Origin: Chrysogorgia sp. JL179-B06
Taxonomy: Eukaryota > Cnidaria > Anthozoa > Scleralcyonacea > Chrysogorgiidae
Direction: 5' to 3'
Length of the DNA stretch: 64,000 nucleotides
Assembly (NCBI GenBank): GCA_035772405.1
Contig: JAYKKM010000121.1
Location: forward strand, 1,336,001 to 1,400,000
Numbering within the stretch: the stretch's first letter is position 1; each line of letters opens with the position of its first letter. The notes under the pieces were generated by a model. That model did no database searches and was not told where the DNA came from. It saw only the letters and a program-made list of their open reading frames with translations. The translations under genes and the position numbers were made by a program. Below, one piece after another: positions 30,599 to 41,999 of the stretch.

Positions 30599-33500
30599 TC
30601 AGTTTGGCGTGAAAGTGTTTTTACTACATGATACAGATGTAACTTTACATATTAAATATATAAACAAAGAAAGATTATCTCCAGTATTAGAATTGCCTGA
30701 GTAATACTGGACTTCAATAGGTGAATTACAGTTCAGACCCTCCCTTACAACCACAGCTTCATATTTCGGATGATCATCTGAGAAAAGACAGGCTTCACAT
30801 GAGTAGTAGACTTCTTCCTTCAAACGGATCAGCAGGTTTTCCTCTTGGAATATACAACTCTCTTTTTCCCACACTCATTACAAGGTATAAAGCCTCTTAC
30901 TTTGCCTATGAGATCAGAAAATGAGATCAGAAAATCAGCAAGGTTTAATTTGACCAAAACATGGCTGAAGTTTACAGAAGGTTATATTAAAATTGATCAA
31001 GAACCTGGGACAAGTGTTCACAACATAAAAAGCTGAAGTATTTTTTAAGAGTACTACAAGAATGAGCAAGTGCAGTGAACACCAGAACCACTCATCAGCA
31101 TTGAATGGTACAGCATGATCGTACCTGCAGAAGGAGATTTCGGTTCTTTTTGTCCTGTTCTGTGGGGTTGGGTTTAGCTTTTACACCCAGGCAGTGTTTC
31201 TCAGAGGTTTCTTGTCCATACACTTTGTCAAATGGAAGATACTCATTTGTTCCAACAACACCTTCAACAGGGTCTGGTAGAAAATGCAGCTCAGCAAAGA
31301 TTTCTGGGGGCAAGCGTGGACCATTCAAACAACAGATTGCACAGGCAGGATTTGAACACTTCTTTACCAAGACATCAAAGTGGTAAATCAGGGTGCAAGC
31401 AACAACATACTGTATCAAAATATAAAATGATACTAAAAATGCAACTAACCTGAAATGTATAGGTTCTCTCTTTGAAATGATCTTTCATAAACTTAGTCAG
31501 TGCCTGGTACTTGTCAAAGTCCTTCAGTAGAAGTCGGTCCAGATCAACACCATTATCCAACAACGTTACTAGCTCCATCACCTCTGTGATGTCATCATCT
31601 GCTGCAGCCTCATGTGTAGAAAGATACTGCTCTTTCCACTGTAGACGATGGAACCGTTCAGCTATTAGGTTGCTGACCACTTTTACACTTTCTTTGAGGC
31701 TGGTCTCGAACTCAGGATCTCTGCTGCTCTCCTTTCGGATCTTGAATAGATGTTAGACTCTTCATTCTCTTTTCCTTAGCACTGGATATTGGCGCTCGAG
31801 CAGTAGAGACATTCTGAAGACCAAGGTTCAGCAAACTCATTATGCGCTCAGCAGGGTTGGTGTAACTCTGACAAGGGGCAGTTCGGGCTGTAACAAATAA
31901 GTGCAGAGCCAGAAAAACAGCAATACTGGCCACTTGAACAGACTTTTAAATTGTCCTGTGGTCTGGGTCTGCCTGAGGCAGAGCTATCTCCAGTCAGGAA
32001 TCTGTAGGCATCTCTTAGTAGAGCAGGTTGTGCACCACTGGCCTTGACATACCGATCTATGAACGCTTTCTTCATAGCACGGGTGGAATATTTTGGCACA
32101 TTTTCTTACAGGCCAGAACAGCCTCTACTGAGCTATTGCTGTCTCTGTTAGTAAATGGCAACTTCCACGCAAATGTGAAGTTCTTGAGGTAATTTCCATA
32201 ATGGTGGGAATAACGTTCTACAGGGGCGTTGGGGGCAAATGCCTGATACCATTTTCTTCGCTCAAATTTATCCAGGAGCTCATAATCAAAGAGAGAAAGA
32301 GGTTGGTAAAAGTCCATATCATTTAACTTCTCAGAAACAGCTCTGCATACATCAGATTGCTCCTGAACACACTATCACTCTCATAGTCCACTTGTCCTCC
32401 CCTTGCTCAGCGTGGTCCACCAACATGTGATGAGCTTCATTATTCCTGGTTTGCTGTTCCTTCAGAAATTTATAGTGCTGTTCAATGGCATGCAAGAAAT
32501 CCTCTACTCGTGATCTGAAGTCATTGAGATCCTTGTGTTGTAGCATTAAGATCTCTGAAATCTTGTCCATATGCTCTTTGAGAACATTTCTTTGAAGCTT
32601 TTATACACTGTATGCAGAATCTGCTTTTAATATGCAAACATCGAAATGGCAGAAAGGATTTGCATATAAGCAGCAGAAACTGTATTTTGTATAGGACAAG
32701 AAAACCTTATAACATTAATGTATAACACAGAGCTTTCAATCTGTAATATCTGTTATAATATATAAACTATTAGTATGTTCATATCTACAACAACTGACCA
32801 TTGGTATTTTCTTGTAGTTTGCTATATAGTTATTAAAACCATACAGCTCCTTAAAAGGTGAAGGGATTTCAACGCCTCTGTCAATAAACTTTTGGCGGTG
32901 TGCATCAAGATACCACAGGGTACTACTCAATGTTTCAGCAACTTTCTTTCCAACAGAGTCGACCTCAATTCGAGTAAAACCAACTTTGTTTTGTCGAAAT
33001 ACTTCAAGCAAGTGGTTATAAAGTCGATTATCAGCTCGAACTTCTAGTCTGCAAAAAGAAAATTTAATACGGATATTGCAATTTAATAAAAAGCAACAGA
33101 CTGAAAGTGTTGGAATACTGGGCATACATTTAGCTTTTCCATATGCATTTACACGACATCTTCAGGGTTAGCCTTTTAAATTTAATACTTACTTTCCACC
33201 TGGTAACTGATCTCGAGACATGGCCATCGAAGTAATTACTTCAAAAGCATTTCGAGCCATCTTCGGTGGAGGCTCGTCGCAGCTTTTGAACTTAATTTCA
33301 ATGTATTTGCATCCAAAACCCAGTAGAATACTAGTAGAATACTAGTAGAATACTAGAGTATCCAATGTCGCTGTGATACCATTAATTCCCTCATTTGCAT
33401 AAATGCAAACCTCTACAATAGGATCCTCTGTGTTGACTTCAATCCTCGAAACGATATCGCTAATGGTTTTGCCTCTTTTACACCTTGTAAAAGTTTTCGG

Positions 33501-33626
33501 TCTTAGAATTTTTGCACCTTTTTTAAATTTCACAGCAAAGTAAAAATCGCATCCTACGGCCATGTTTCCACTGCATGTTTCACATGGCCATGCGTGACAT
33601 TTGCATGTTGAAGGTTTAGCCTGCAC
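30599..33626 (-). pseudogene. uncharacterised multi-exon gene inside the 3.6-kb TIR element
   Basis: In minus-strand order: an N-terminal exon (33626-33342, MAVGCDFYFAVKFKKGAKIL); an exon to a GTAAGT donor near 33196 (KYIEIKFKSCDEPPPKMAR, AMSRDQLPGGK); an exon from a tttttgcag acceptor (33054-32784, LEVRADNRLYNHLLEVFRQN); then DKISEILMLQHKDLNDF, FYQPLSLFDYELLDKFERRK, RAMKKAFIDRYVKASG, SYTNPAERIMSLLNLGLQNV, a Cys cluster KKCSNPACAICC before LPPEIFAELHFLPDP, and a C-terminal LNCNSPIEVQYYSG (near 30720). The block order resembles large uncharacterised invertebrate proteins that I recall as multicopy. At least three frameshifts and an apparent deletion between TGDSSA and SVQVASIAV, where relatives have an acidic HTDGGPDH-like core, mark it as dead. 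A transposase role is inferred from the TIRs. Confidence 0.55.
33332..33360. repeat. 11-bp unit x3 within a coding exon
   Basis: The unit tagtagaatac is repeated three times in tandem. It falls in the N-terminal exon of the gene in the TIR element and shifts its frame, since the unit is not a multiple of three. Confidence 0.9.
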
Positions 33627-33827
33627 GTCAGCCTGACTTTATTCCCGCACTTTCATTTTATATTTTGTAGGCGTTTTGCTCGGAAAAAAAATACTAATAT
33701 TTTCTAAAATATGGTCGGATGAGAAAAAAACAACACACGAAAACTGATGGGCAGCAATTTTTTTTTCTGGTTTTTAAAAATAGGTTGGGAAATCCGTAAT
33801 CCAACAAATAAAAAAAGCATGGCCTTA

Positions 33828-35414
33828 GCAGTACACTGCCGTTTTGCTAGATACACGAGTGACCGTTGCAGTGTATATATCCATCCCAGAACATTCATTC
33901 ACTAGGAGAAAGTGGATTAATAAGTTCACATAATATGCAAATTATGCTTCTAGAAAATGGTATTGGACCTTCCATGTCAATACGTACCTAAAATGAACAG
34001 GTTTTGTGATTGGCTATTTGGAACAAAGTGGTTAGGGTTAAGACATTGGTTTCTTTGCGGTTGATTCTATTGTTTTAATCAACCAATCACAAAACTTGAT
34101 AGTATAGGTGGGTGGCGACCCTGTCAATCACATAAGAATCTATTTCATCCTATAATAAACGAAACGAAAAATATTAGCAAAAGGATTATGGCGAACCGTT
34201 GGGGTTGAGAAAATTTCTAAAACGCAAAGTAAACCAAGAACAATTGTGAGTGTGTTTGTTTTCTTGTGATACCCAGTGTTCCTTTTTTTGTGACAAGAAA
34301 TTGCAGTGAACTTGGATATAAAGGGCATTCTCTTTTAATATGTCAATATATCTTTAGGTATCACCAGAGGGCCGGAAAATAGGGCATCGATTGAAAAGAG
34401 CATGCGTCAGAAATAGCCCGAGCACATGGTTTCTTAGTGGGGAGGGAGAATAGTTCCGACACTAAGAATGGCTGCGAAGGAGACTAATAGTTTCTGGGAT
34501 GTGAGAAATATCTGTGCTAATATCGAGTTCTTCGGCAAGAATCTTCCCTAGACATGCTAATAACTCCCGAGGATCTCTTCAGAGGTGAAAAAAATTGTCT
34601 GGTGTTTAAATTAGAAACCAATTGGGATTTGGGACAGAAAAAAGAGTATGATTTTAGAATTTATATTAACCGTGATGTAAATCGCGGCAATGAAATCGCA
34701 AAGGTCGATAAGCACTGCATTGTGTACATCAAGTAATACCATGATCGCCTCATGATTGCTCATGCAAGAGGGAAATTTTTCCACTGTCTTCTAAATTTCC
34801 CTCATTCCTATGATATGAATGCAGAAAATTTAGTAGAACACAAACGATTTCTTTGTCTTCTAATTTTCCCTCATTCATATGCACGGGAAAATTGGTAGAC
34901 AAAAATCCTTAGAAAACAAAGGACTCTGCCTCCACGGGCTGGATAAGGTAGTCAGGTGTTGTACCCGATTTTACTTTTCAGCCCGCGCCTCACGCTTAAA
35001 ATTGTGGTCAAAACCGACTGAACTTATACCGTTACTCGATCTACAATGCATGTCGTATTACCTTTTCTTATGCATGTGCAGGACATAACATCGTAATAAC
35101 GTCAATTTTTTGCAGATTTGGTTTAATCTTGTCATTTTTTTAGGATTTCACTCAGACATTAGCATCTATTACTCAACTTTTTTTTATGCACTTCCTACAT
35201 TTCTGTTCATGGACATTCAATTAACATATTTCTACATTCCTCACTCAATTACAATTATTATAAGGTATACACTAACCATGTCCCAGAGGAGCTCATTTCC
35301 TTCTTAATTCAAAACACGAAAAGCGATGCACTCATCTCTGACAACCAACTAAATTTCCCGTCGGTAAGGTTCTCAAAGTTTTCCTCGGCGATCATAGTAT
35401 TACATAGTATTACA
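33828..35414. other. no gene recognised
   Basis: Only weak frames are present (for example 34554-34736 plus, starting MLITPEDLFRGEKNCLVFKL, with no known domain). Two related segments (gtcttctaaatttccctcat, about 34787 and 34855) suggest a short local duplication. Confidence 0.45.
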
Positions 35415-35554
35415 AAGTGATAACGTGACTTGCGGGAAATTAGCGATTAAATTCCCCCCTTTGCCTCGGGAAGATTTGTAAAAGTCCTCGGGCTTTCACA
35501 AATCTCCCCTCAGCTATGGGGAAATCTAATTTCCCTCAAGTCATGTTATTACTT
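35415..35554. mobile_element. 140-bp MITE
   Basis: The left end aagtgataacgtgacttgcg ggaaattag is matched by the inverse at the right (ctaatttccctcaagtcatg ttattactt), about 29 bp with a few mismatches. Internal gggaaga/cccct motifs also pair. No coding capacity. Confidence 0.75.
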
Positions 35555-37015
35555 ATAATTATAAAAATATTAATAGGTGTTGGCTTGACAGCACAAAAAT
35601 TAACGGTAACACCTTTTTGTAAACGACAGACACCTGACGCTATATACAAGTTTGCCGTTTGAGTGGCGTGGGAAATATCTTTGATGGATCTTCGTTTTGA
35701 TTCAGGATGATACAACAACACAAGTTTTTGATTTGTGCTTTGTTTGGCGGCCAACTTGCGATGACTTGCCGTGATGTTATAAACTTGCGATGGCTAGCGT
35801 TCTCGTTTAATATCCCAGCTTTAATACAGCGTGTTCTGCAATAAACACAAGATAGTTATTCTTGGTTCAGGAAATGCGACCAAAAAGTGAGGGAATTTTT
35901 TGCACCGTGGATAACTCTCTGGATCCAACATTCATGAGAATTCCAAATGCTATGTACAATATGGGGCGACCACCCCGATTGTTACCAAAAAATCTACCAC
36001 ATCAGGCGCTGTTTCTTGCAATCCATTTAAACGTGGACAGGTTGTTGAGCTTTTCTAGAAACACGACACTACTAAAAGTTTGTCCGAAGATAAACTCTGC
36101 CTACTTGTTTTGAATGTAAACATTCGGGTAAATATTAAGAGTTAATCTAATTAAAGGCAATCCTTAGCTAACCAATCAAAACATGCCAGCAATGTTTGCA
36201 TGGCACGGCGAAGGCTCTGGGAATGAGATTGTACTTTACTAAAATAATTTTGATGTACTCCTGGACTTGAAATATTAGTCATTTCAAGTGTGTGCTCAGT
36301 AATGTCATAATAGGGATTGGGATTTTGTATAGCAAATATTGAACCCTTAAAATGGGGAAAATCTGAATTGTAAGCCTATAAAAGTTATGATTATTGATAC
36401 AGTAATGCAGCTGAATAATTGCCAATGAATTGATTCAACACAAACTTCCAGCACAGGTCGCCCAGTAATGACACTCTAGTCTGTGTTTTATGCTAAACAA
36501 ACGTTCAAAACGTTGTGTTTTGCATTATTCATGACAATGTTAAATTGATAAAGCAATGAATCGTTAGCTGTATGGTAAACCACAGGTGAGTAGAATAGCC
36601 CCTGTTCACTCTGGGGAAAGCACCTTTTAATACACCAGCAACATACAGCTCAATGGTGTTTCTTATTTCGTGTTGCCCATAATTTTCATATTGGGTTTTC
36701 AGGCTTGTGTCCCATGCTTGCAGATGCAATGTCCATTAATGAGATGACACGGTGATAGACACATCGCTTAACTTCCTTGTTCATATCTATACAGCAAGCC
36801 TCGAAATTAGTGCCGGTCACCAGTCGTTGTCTGGCAAATATCATCACTTACAGGTCATCCATGACCTGTTATTTTTTTTTCACAACAAAATGCAAGTGAA
36901 ATCGAGTTCTTTTGTTTGAGAAAATGTTGCTTTTATAATTATTGCAGAAGGGTCCGAATTACCGCTTCACAAATTGCAAATCAATTTTGAAAATTTATGA
37001 AAGCTCATTTTTTGA
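35555..37015. other. no gene recognised
   Basis: Short frames only, none with a recognisable motif. No tandem repeats of note. Confidence 0.4.
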
Positions 37016-37029
37016 TAAATGTAACGTAA

Positions 37030-37160
37030 TGTAACATATATAAAGTCTCAGAACATTGCATAATGTCTCGGAACCTAGTGTGACATCTCAGAAGATAACG
37101 TAATTACATCTCAGAATGTACTGTAACATCTCAGAATGTACTAACATCTCACATTGCACC
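37030..37160. repeat. degenerate ~20-bp tandem repeat (acatctcagaatgtact)
   Basis: About six imperfect copies of acatctcagaatgtactgta (early ones as gtctcagaacattgcataat) occur in tandem. Confidence 0.8.
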
Positions 37161-37660
37161 AAGCATTAACAGAAATATGTACGACTGGTAAAAAATCCTG
37201 TGTGACAAACTACATTTTTTGCAGTTGTGATGACCAGTAGATTTCCAAGATTTATTTCGAAGCTTGCTATACAAGTACGTTCATTGAACGGCACCAGATG
37301 CGTATTTAAAGTTAAATATAGATTGTACAAATACTAACTATAGTCTTTCAATTGAAAGTTTAAGCATATATATCTGTATACATATCTCATGCAGTGAACA
37401 TGCCAACTGCTGCTTGAATAGTTTTATTAACTTTAATATTAATAGTTTATTACAAAACACACCCGACAATTTCGTAGCCTTGCTGGTTTGGACCAATTTC
37501 GATGTTGGAGGGCTGTGTAATTATTTATAACATGACAACCGTGTGGAAATTAATTGTAACAGACAATTGGTATAAACAGAGTGAGATTCGTACATTACAT
37601 CAATTGCACATGTAGCGTGTATTGGTCTGATACATGGAACTAATTCATTAGAAGGCTAAA
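37161..37660. other. no gene recognised
   Basis: AT-rich DNA without recognisable features, ending at the 3' tail of the LINE fragment. Confidence 0.4.
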
Positions 37661-38100
37661 ATGTTGTTTTATTTATTTATTAGAATTATAATACATATCA
37701 ATTACAAAGTATTACAACTAAAAATTTAATGTATTAGGGTAAACCAAAAACAGAATTCAAGATTCCCTCAAGATTGGTCACACTTTACAAAGAACATTAA
37801 TATGAAATCAAAGAATAAGACATAACTAAATTATATGAAACAGAAAAAAAACTAGGGATTAAAAGCAACAGGAAAAAGTTTGAAATATACTGAGAAAGTA
37901 GCCTCTTAAAAGACAATGTGTTAATGGCATGTATAAAGTATGGGAGGGAGTTCCAGATGCTAGTGACACAAACGAAATAAGAACACCTAAAGACATCTGT
38001 ATGGGCATAAGGAACTATATAAGAGTCAATTCATCAATATTATGTGGACAACGACCCGTACTTCTCCAAGAAATGAAACCACATGGCATGTCTATGCTAA

Positions 38101-38413
38101 GACCCCATCCACACGTATACGTTTTCCTAGCGTTTTCATATTGTTTCAGGTAATGCGACCATTGTTTTCTGCTCCCTTGAGAACAATATAAAACGCTATG
38201 AAAACGCATGTGTGCGCAGGCGCGGATTTAGAAGTTAGTCGCATAAATTAGATTTAGAATTTGCAATTCAAAATACCTGTGAATAACAATCCTATTGGAT
38301 AGGTTGTTGTTCTGAATTATTCTTAAGAAAAGCATAACCAATAGGGTTGTTCATGGAGTGTCTAATTTATGCGACTAACTTCTAAATCCGCGCCTGTGTG
38401 TGCGGACATGGCC
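38101..38413. mobile_element. PIF/Harbinger-type MITE nested in the LINE
   Basis: The left end GACCCCATCCACACGTATAC GTTTTC is matched by the inverse of the right end (GAAAACGC...GTGCGGACATGGCC). TAA lies immediately outside both ends (38098-38100 and 38414-38416), the duplication typical for PIF/Harbinger. It interrupts the LINE fragment and is itself interrupted by a hAT MITE. Confidence 0.75.
38217..38396. mobile_element. hAT MITE, 180 bp, perfect 8-bp TSD
   Basis: The terminal inverted repeats CAGGCGCGGATTTAGAAGTT and AACTTCTAAATCCGCGCCTG are perfect and extend to about 34 bp. The direct duplication TGTGTGCG (38209-38216 and 38397-38404) is exact. It sits inside the Harbinger-type MITE. 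Confidence 0.96.
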
Positions 38414-38878
38414 TAAGACGTGAATCATTTTAAAGAGGAAGACAAGATCTGTGATTTCCCTATGCATGTACAGAGGAAGACTTCATGACCTAAAATAAGC
38501 TGAGAAGGAACCTGCTCAATTTTGTTCATATTACGTTTCTTGTATGGAGACCATACTGGACTGGCATATTCAAGTATTGACCTCATCCATGTGTAATAGA
38601 GTAAATGCATTATGGTGTGATTATCAATGTCTCTCGAAGTCTGATACAATAGACGAAGCATCCTTTGGGCCTTAGCAACTACACGATCAGTATGGGTGTT
38701 CCAGTTGAGAGTGGTAGTAAGCTGCACTCCAAGATCTTTCTCACTCTGAACAACAGACAGCTGTTTAGAATGCAAATAGTACTGACGATCATAAATTGTA
38801 CAAGTTCTAACAAATTCGCTCATAACAAATTCGATCATAAAATTGTACGAGTTTTTACAGTGCTGGTGTGACTATAAA

Positions 38879-39314
38879 GGGGGGCTATTATAGTTTGGCA
38901 GTTTGGCGGTTTTAGCCTATTTTCGGGGTCGGATTGCGGATATATCTCCATTTTCGTGTCGGTTTACGGTGAAGAAATTATCGTGCGATGGCGGAAAATC
39001 ATTAATCATTAAAATTGTTACGTATTTTCAGTCGTGGATTACGGTTAGGAATACAATCCAAGCCTTTCTCGAACTTTGGGATGGCCTTCCAGTGGTTCCA
39101 GAAGAGGCCAGAAGAAGGAAGCTACAGCCATTACAATGCGGAACTTTCTCATGTCCCTCCCCTGGAGAGAGGTAAATGCCGTAAATGGGCGTAAATTTAC
39201 CACCAGGCCAGGCTTTAATAAGCTTGCCTTTGAGGTTATTAACATAGGCGTAGGAAACGGGAAGCGGTGAACGGCGAAGGAAAACGGAAAAACCGACCCC
39301 CTATAATAGCCCCC
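38879..39314. mobile_element. MITE-like element with GGGGGCTATTATAG ends
   Basis: Perfect 14-bp inverse ends (ggggggctattatag and ctataatagccccc) lie 436 bp apart. The interior is GC-richer than its surroundings, with a plus-strand frame at 38903-39175 that has no recognised domain. The target duplication is not clear. Confidence 0.6.
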
Positions 39315-39829
39315 GTATACAAGTATACAGTCGTAGATTTGTCAATGGCATTATATTGTTTGACCATGAGGGTATACACACATTTAAGACATGTGGCATA
39401 TTTTCCACCATCAATTTAATTTATTACAATTTAAAATTTGAAATGATTTGTATATCCTGATCCATGGATCACAATTAACATGTTTTTTGTTGTTTCAGGC
39501 TTTATTAGCAAATGTTTAGCATTAGAATCTGACGTCACAAACAATATTGCAGGCTCACTTGGAACACATTATTAGTAATGGTGGCCTAAATAATAGTGAT
39601 TACAGAGCTCAAAATACTTACTTCAAAATACCATTTTTTAGTTTTTTTTACATCGATGATCACTTTCGACCCTGAAATACTATTCTATGCTAAAGGTGGT
39701 GAATTTTCATCGTAGTGGCACTTTAATATTTCTTACTGTGCACTGTCAGTTGGTGTAAAGTTTACTGTGCCAATGACAGTGGTGATGGGCCCATAGATCT
39801 ATTAGCAGACCACTGACATTAATTGCTGG

Positions 39830-40007
39830 TCATCTAACCCTATGGTTAGACAATATGGCAAGGAAACTCTCTTTGGTGCCATGGGAATAGAATTTGATTT
39901 GCTCTGCTGCCAACAATGCTGTCGTTTTCCAGTACCAGATGATCCAAACACCACAGTGACTGGGCTATTCATCTGATATCGAGATTGGTCTTATAATGCA
40001 GAGACAT
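39830..40007 (-). pseudogene. unknown exon, distal part (split by the gypsy element)
   Basis: The minus frame reads SLHYKTNLDIR, then after a stop IAQSLWCLDHLVLENDSIVG and ANQILFPWHQREF. It joins, across the LTR element at 40008-43803, to the upstream part at 43804-44190. No family is recognised. Confidence 0.45.
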
Positions 40008-40150
40008 TATAGTATTTGAGAAAACACACAATACAGTTTCATAAACACTTATTTAATCTTCTACTCTCCTTCTTGCAACCCCTTCCTCGTGGTGCCTACG
40101 TCACTCTCCAAATAAGGTCAATGACGCTCTTACTACATAAATAGCAAACA
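40008..40150 (-). repeat. 3' LTR of the Ty3/gypsy element
   Basis: 143 bp, starting TGTTTGCTATTTATGTAGTA in minus orientation and ending in TGTTTTCTCAAATACTATAA; about five differences from the other LTR. The polypurine tract (GGGGGAGGG) lies just upstream in minus orientation. Confidence 0.9.
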
Positions 40151-40185
40151 CTATATCCCTCCCCCATTAAGACAACTGTCATTTA

Positions 40186-40796
40186 AGGTGCCTATACAGC
40201 CTTTTCGGTTTTTAGTTATCTGTATAGAGGATGAAAAATAGCTGATAAGTTAATTTATAGTTTTTGATTTGGACTTTTCGTTTAGAAGATATCACTCTTT
40301 AAACATTGCTATTTCTATCAAAAAGCCGCAAATTTGAAAGGCCTGGAACGAGCCACACTGTGACGTCATTTAAGAGACGAATGTGTGTTTTTAAATACGC
40401 TGCTAGTTCTTATGTGATATTCATCTTTACTGTCCGCGTATCGTTCAAGTAAGGTATCGTTTAAGTAAGGAATACGATGGACAGATATTTTTCTTTCAAA
40501 TTCGCTTCATTACATCGATACACTCTGTATCTGTCTGGCATGATTGGATAGTTCAACATAAAGGATAAATTTTATAGTATAATCTGGGAATCGAGCTCGT
40601 TTGTTTAAGAAGCTGGGAAGATCCTGAACTCCTCTCTTAAATGACGTCACAACCTAGTTTCCAGACTCCAGAATTGGCAGAAATACGTTTTTGGTTTTTA
40701 ATCGGAATTTGCTTACATTTCTTAATTTGGATGCAAAATATCTTCTTAACGAAAAGTCCAAATAAAAAACTGTAAAATAACTTATGTACAGGCACT
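40186..40796. mobile_element. foldback MITE, TTAA-flanked, inside the gypsy element
   Basis: Ends GGTGCCTATACAG and CTGTACAGGCACT... are inverse; the arms continue with gataagttaatttatagttt and tttggacttttcgtttagaa. TTAA flanks both ends (40182-40185 and 40797-40800). The same GTGCCTG-type ends and TTAA occur at 19129-19859 and 29208-29660. Confidence 0.88.
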
Positions 40797-40865
40797 TTAA
40801 CTTAAATATCAAGATAGCTATACATGCTCTTTGGTTTGTTTGTTTTAGTTTCTGTATACATGTCA

Positions 40866-41886
40866 TTACTTCAGAACAAAATCATTAAAGTGTGTGGGCG
40901 TACAACGTTCTCTTGTCGGTCTGGCTGGACTTGTGTCTACTGGATGTTCCCCTTTCTGTTCACCAGCTGGTTTGTTTATGTCTTTATCACTCTGTTGCTG
41001 TTTCATACTTTGTTTCGGAATCTTCCGAACCATTGATACATTATGCATAATGCATTGTCTTCTCCACGTTTCAAGATCATACTTCGCCCTTTTTTCCTTA
41101 TCACCACCCACATACGGTTCTGGATTGTATGGAGATGACAATTTGTCTTTCTTTTGTTGTTGTAGCAGCACAGTATCCCCCTCCTCTATTGTAGATAATT
41201 TGGCGTTTCGTGTTTTATCAGCATAATCGGTGGTTGTGTTCTCGATCTCGTTCACAGGTATCTTCCACCGTTGGGTTTGGCATTTGTTCGTTGATTTGAG
41301 GCAGTTTCGTTTTAATTGGTTGGCCAAATATCAGCTCAGCAGGGGAAATGCCAGTGGAAATATGTGGTGTTGCTCTGTAAAGAATTAAGAATCCATATAA
41401 TGCATGTTTCCAGTTGCTTCCTTCAGTGTGCGCAGCTTTGATGGCTTTTCCCATGGTCTTCTTGAAACGTTCCACAATTGCGTTCGCTGAGGGCCAGTAA
41501 GGAGTTATGTACCGTTGGTTGATGCCACAACGTTGCAAGTATGACTTGAATTCTTGAGAAACAAATTGGGGGCCGTTGTCTGATAGGATTTCAGTTGGGT
41601 AGCCAAACTGTGAGAATAGTTTTTCCAAGTGACGGATTATAGTGGTTGGCCACCGAGAACATGCATCAACCACGACTAATAAGGATTCTTCAGTGGGAAA
41701 TGGTCGACACAAGTCGATATGAAGAATCTGCCAAGGCTGGGTGGGCATCGTTGACATCCGAAGTGGCTCTGGGTTGGTCTTCGGACCTTGAGCTTGGCAT
41801 GGTACGCATCGGCTGATCATGGTTTGAATCGATCGATCTATCCCGGGCCACCAAACTTTCTGGCGTAGGAGCTGTTTAGTCTTCAC
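40866..41886 (-). pseudogene. Ty3/gypsy integrase
   Basis: The frame 41886-41218 carries the HHCC zinc region tail (LLRQKVWWPGIDRSIQTMIS RCVPCQ) and the catalytic core (WQILHIDLC, ILSDNGPQFVSQEF with the second Asp, NAIVERFKKTM with the Glu). Ten to fifteen residues are missing after CSRWP, where other family members have a longer strand-helix segment. A frameshift near 41230 leads to the C-terminal extension (41327-40866), which has EEGDTVLLQQ (the GPY/F-upstream beta region) and a charged tail ending HFNDFVLK. Confidence 0.88.
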
Positions 41887-41999
41887 AACACCTTGATGGC
41901 CTTCGTGAGCTAGGTCTAGTGTGGACTGTTGCAGTAACTTGGTATGATAAGTACCGCTCCAAGCCCAATGGGGCTGGCATCAACTCTTAGCTAAGTTGG

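Larger units (their letters stand above)
30217..33824 (-). mobile_element. TIR-bounded element, 3.6 kb, 3-bp TTA duplication
   Basis: The left end, starting GGCCACGC followed by a T-run and ATTTGTTGGATTACGGATTT, is matched by the inverse at the right end (AAATCCGTAATCCAACAAAT ... GCATGGCC): about 35 bp with one substitution and one T-length difference. TTA flanks both ends (30214-30216 and 33825-33827). GG-ends with TTA/TAA duplications occur in PIF/Harbinger elements, and 3-4 bp duplications also occur in Academ. The interior holds a multi-exon minus-strand gene remnant that is not a known Harbinger transposase. Confidence 0.8.
37664..38860 (-). mobile_element. 5'-truncated non-LTR retrotransposon 3' end, with nested MITEs
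   Basis: The minus frame 38838-38425 encodes VVQSEKDLGVQLTTTLNWNT, MRLLY-like and YTWMRSILEYASPVWSPYKK, the region after the palm in Jockey/CR1-type RTs. After the nested MITE (38101-38413) the C-terminus continues near 38020-37880 (VFRCSYFVCVTSIWNSLPYF, NTLSFKRLL). The element ends in a short (AAAT)n tail at 37668-37682 (minus orientation). It is truncated upstream near 38860 and has stops, so it is a dead copy. Confidence 0.78.

Noticed and set aside
30217..33824. Element assigned to PIF/Harbinger on the basis of TTA and GGCC ends
   Set aside because: The interior protein has no Harbinger transposase or Myb-like motif; ends alone are too weak for the assignment.
40894..41226. Plus-strand cysteine-rich frame (CCFILCFGIF, FFCCCSSTV)
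   Set aside because: It is the shadow of the gypsy integrase C-terminal coding on the minus strand.
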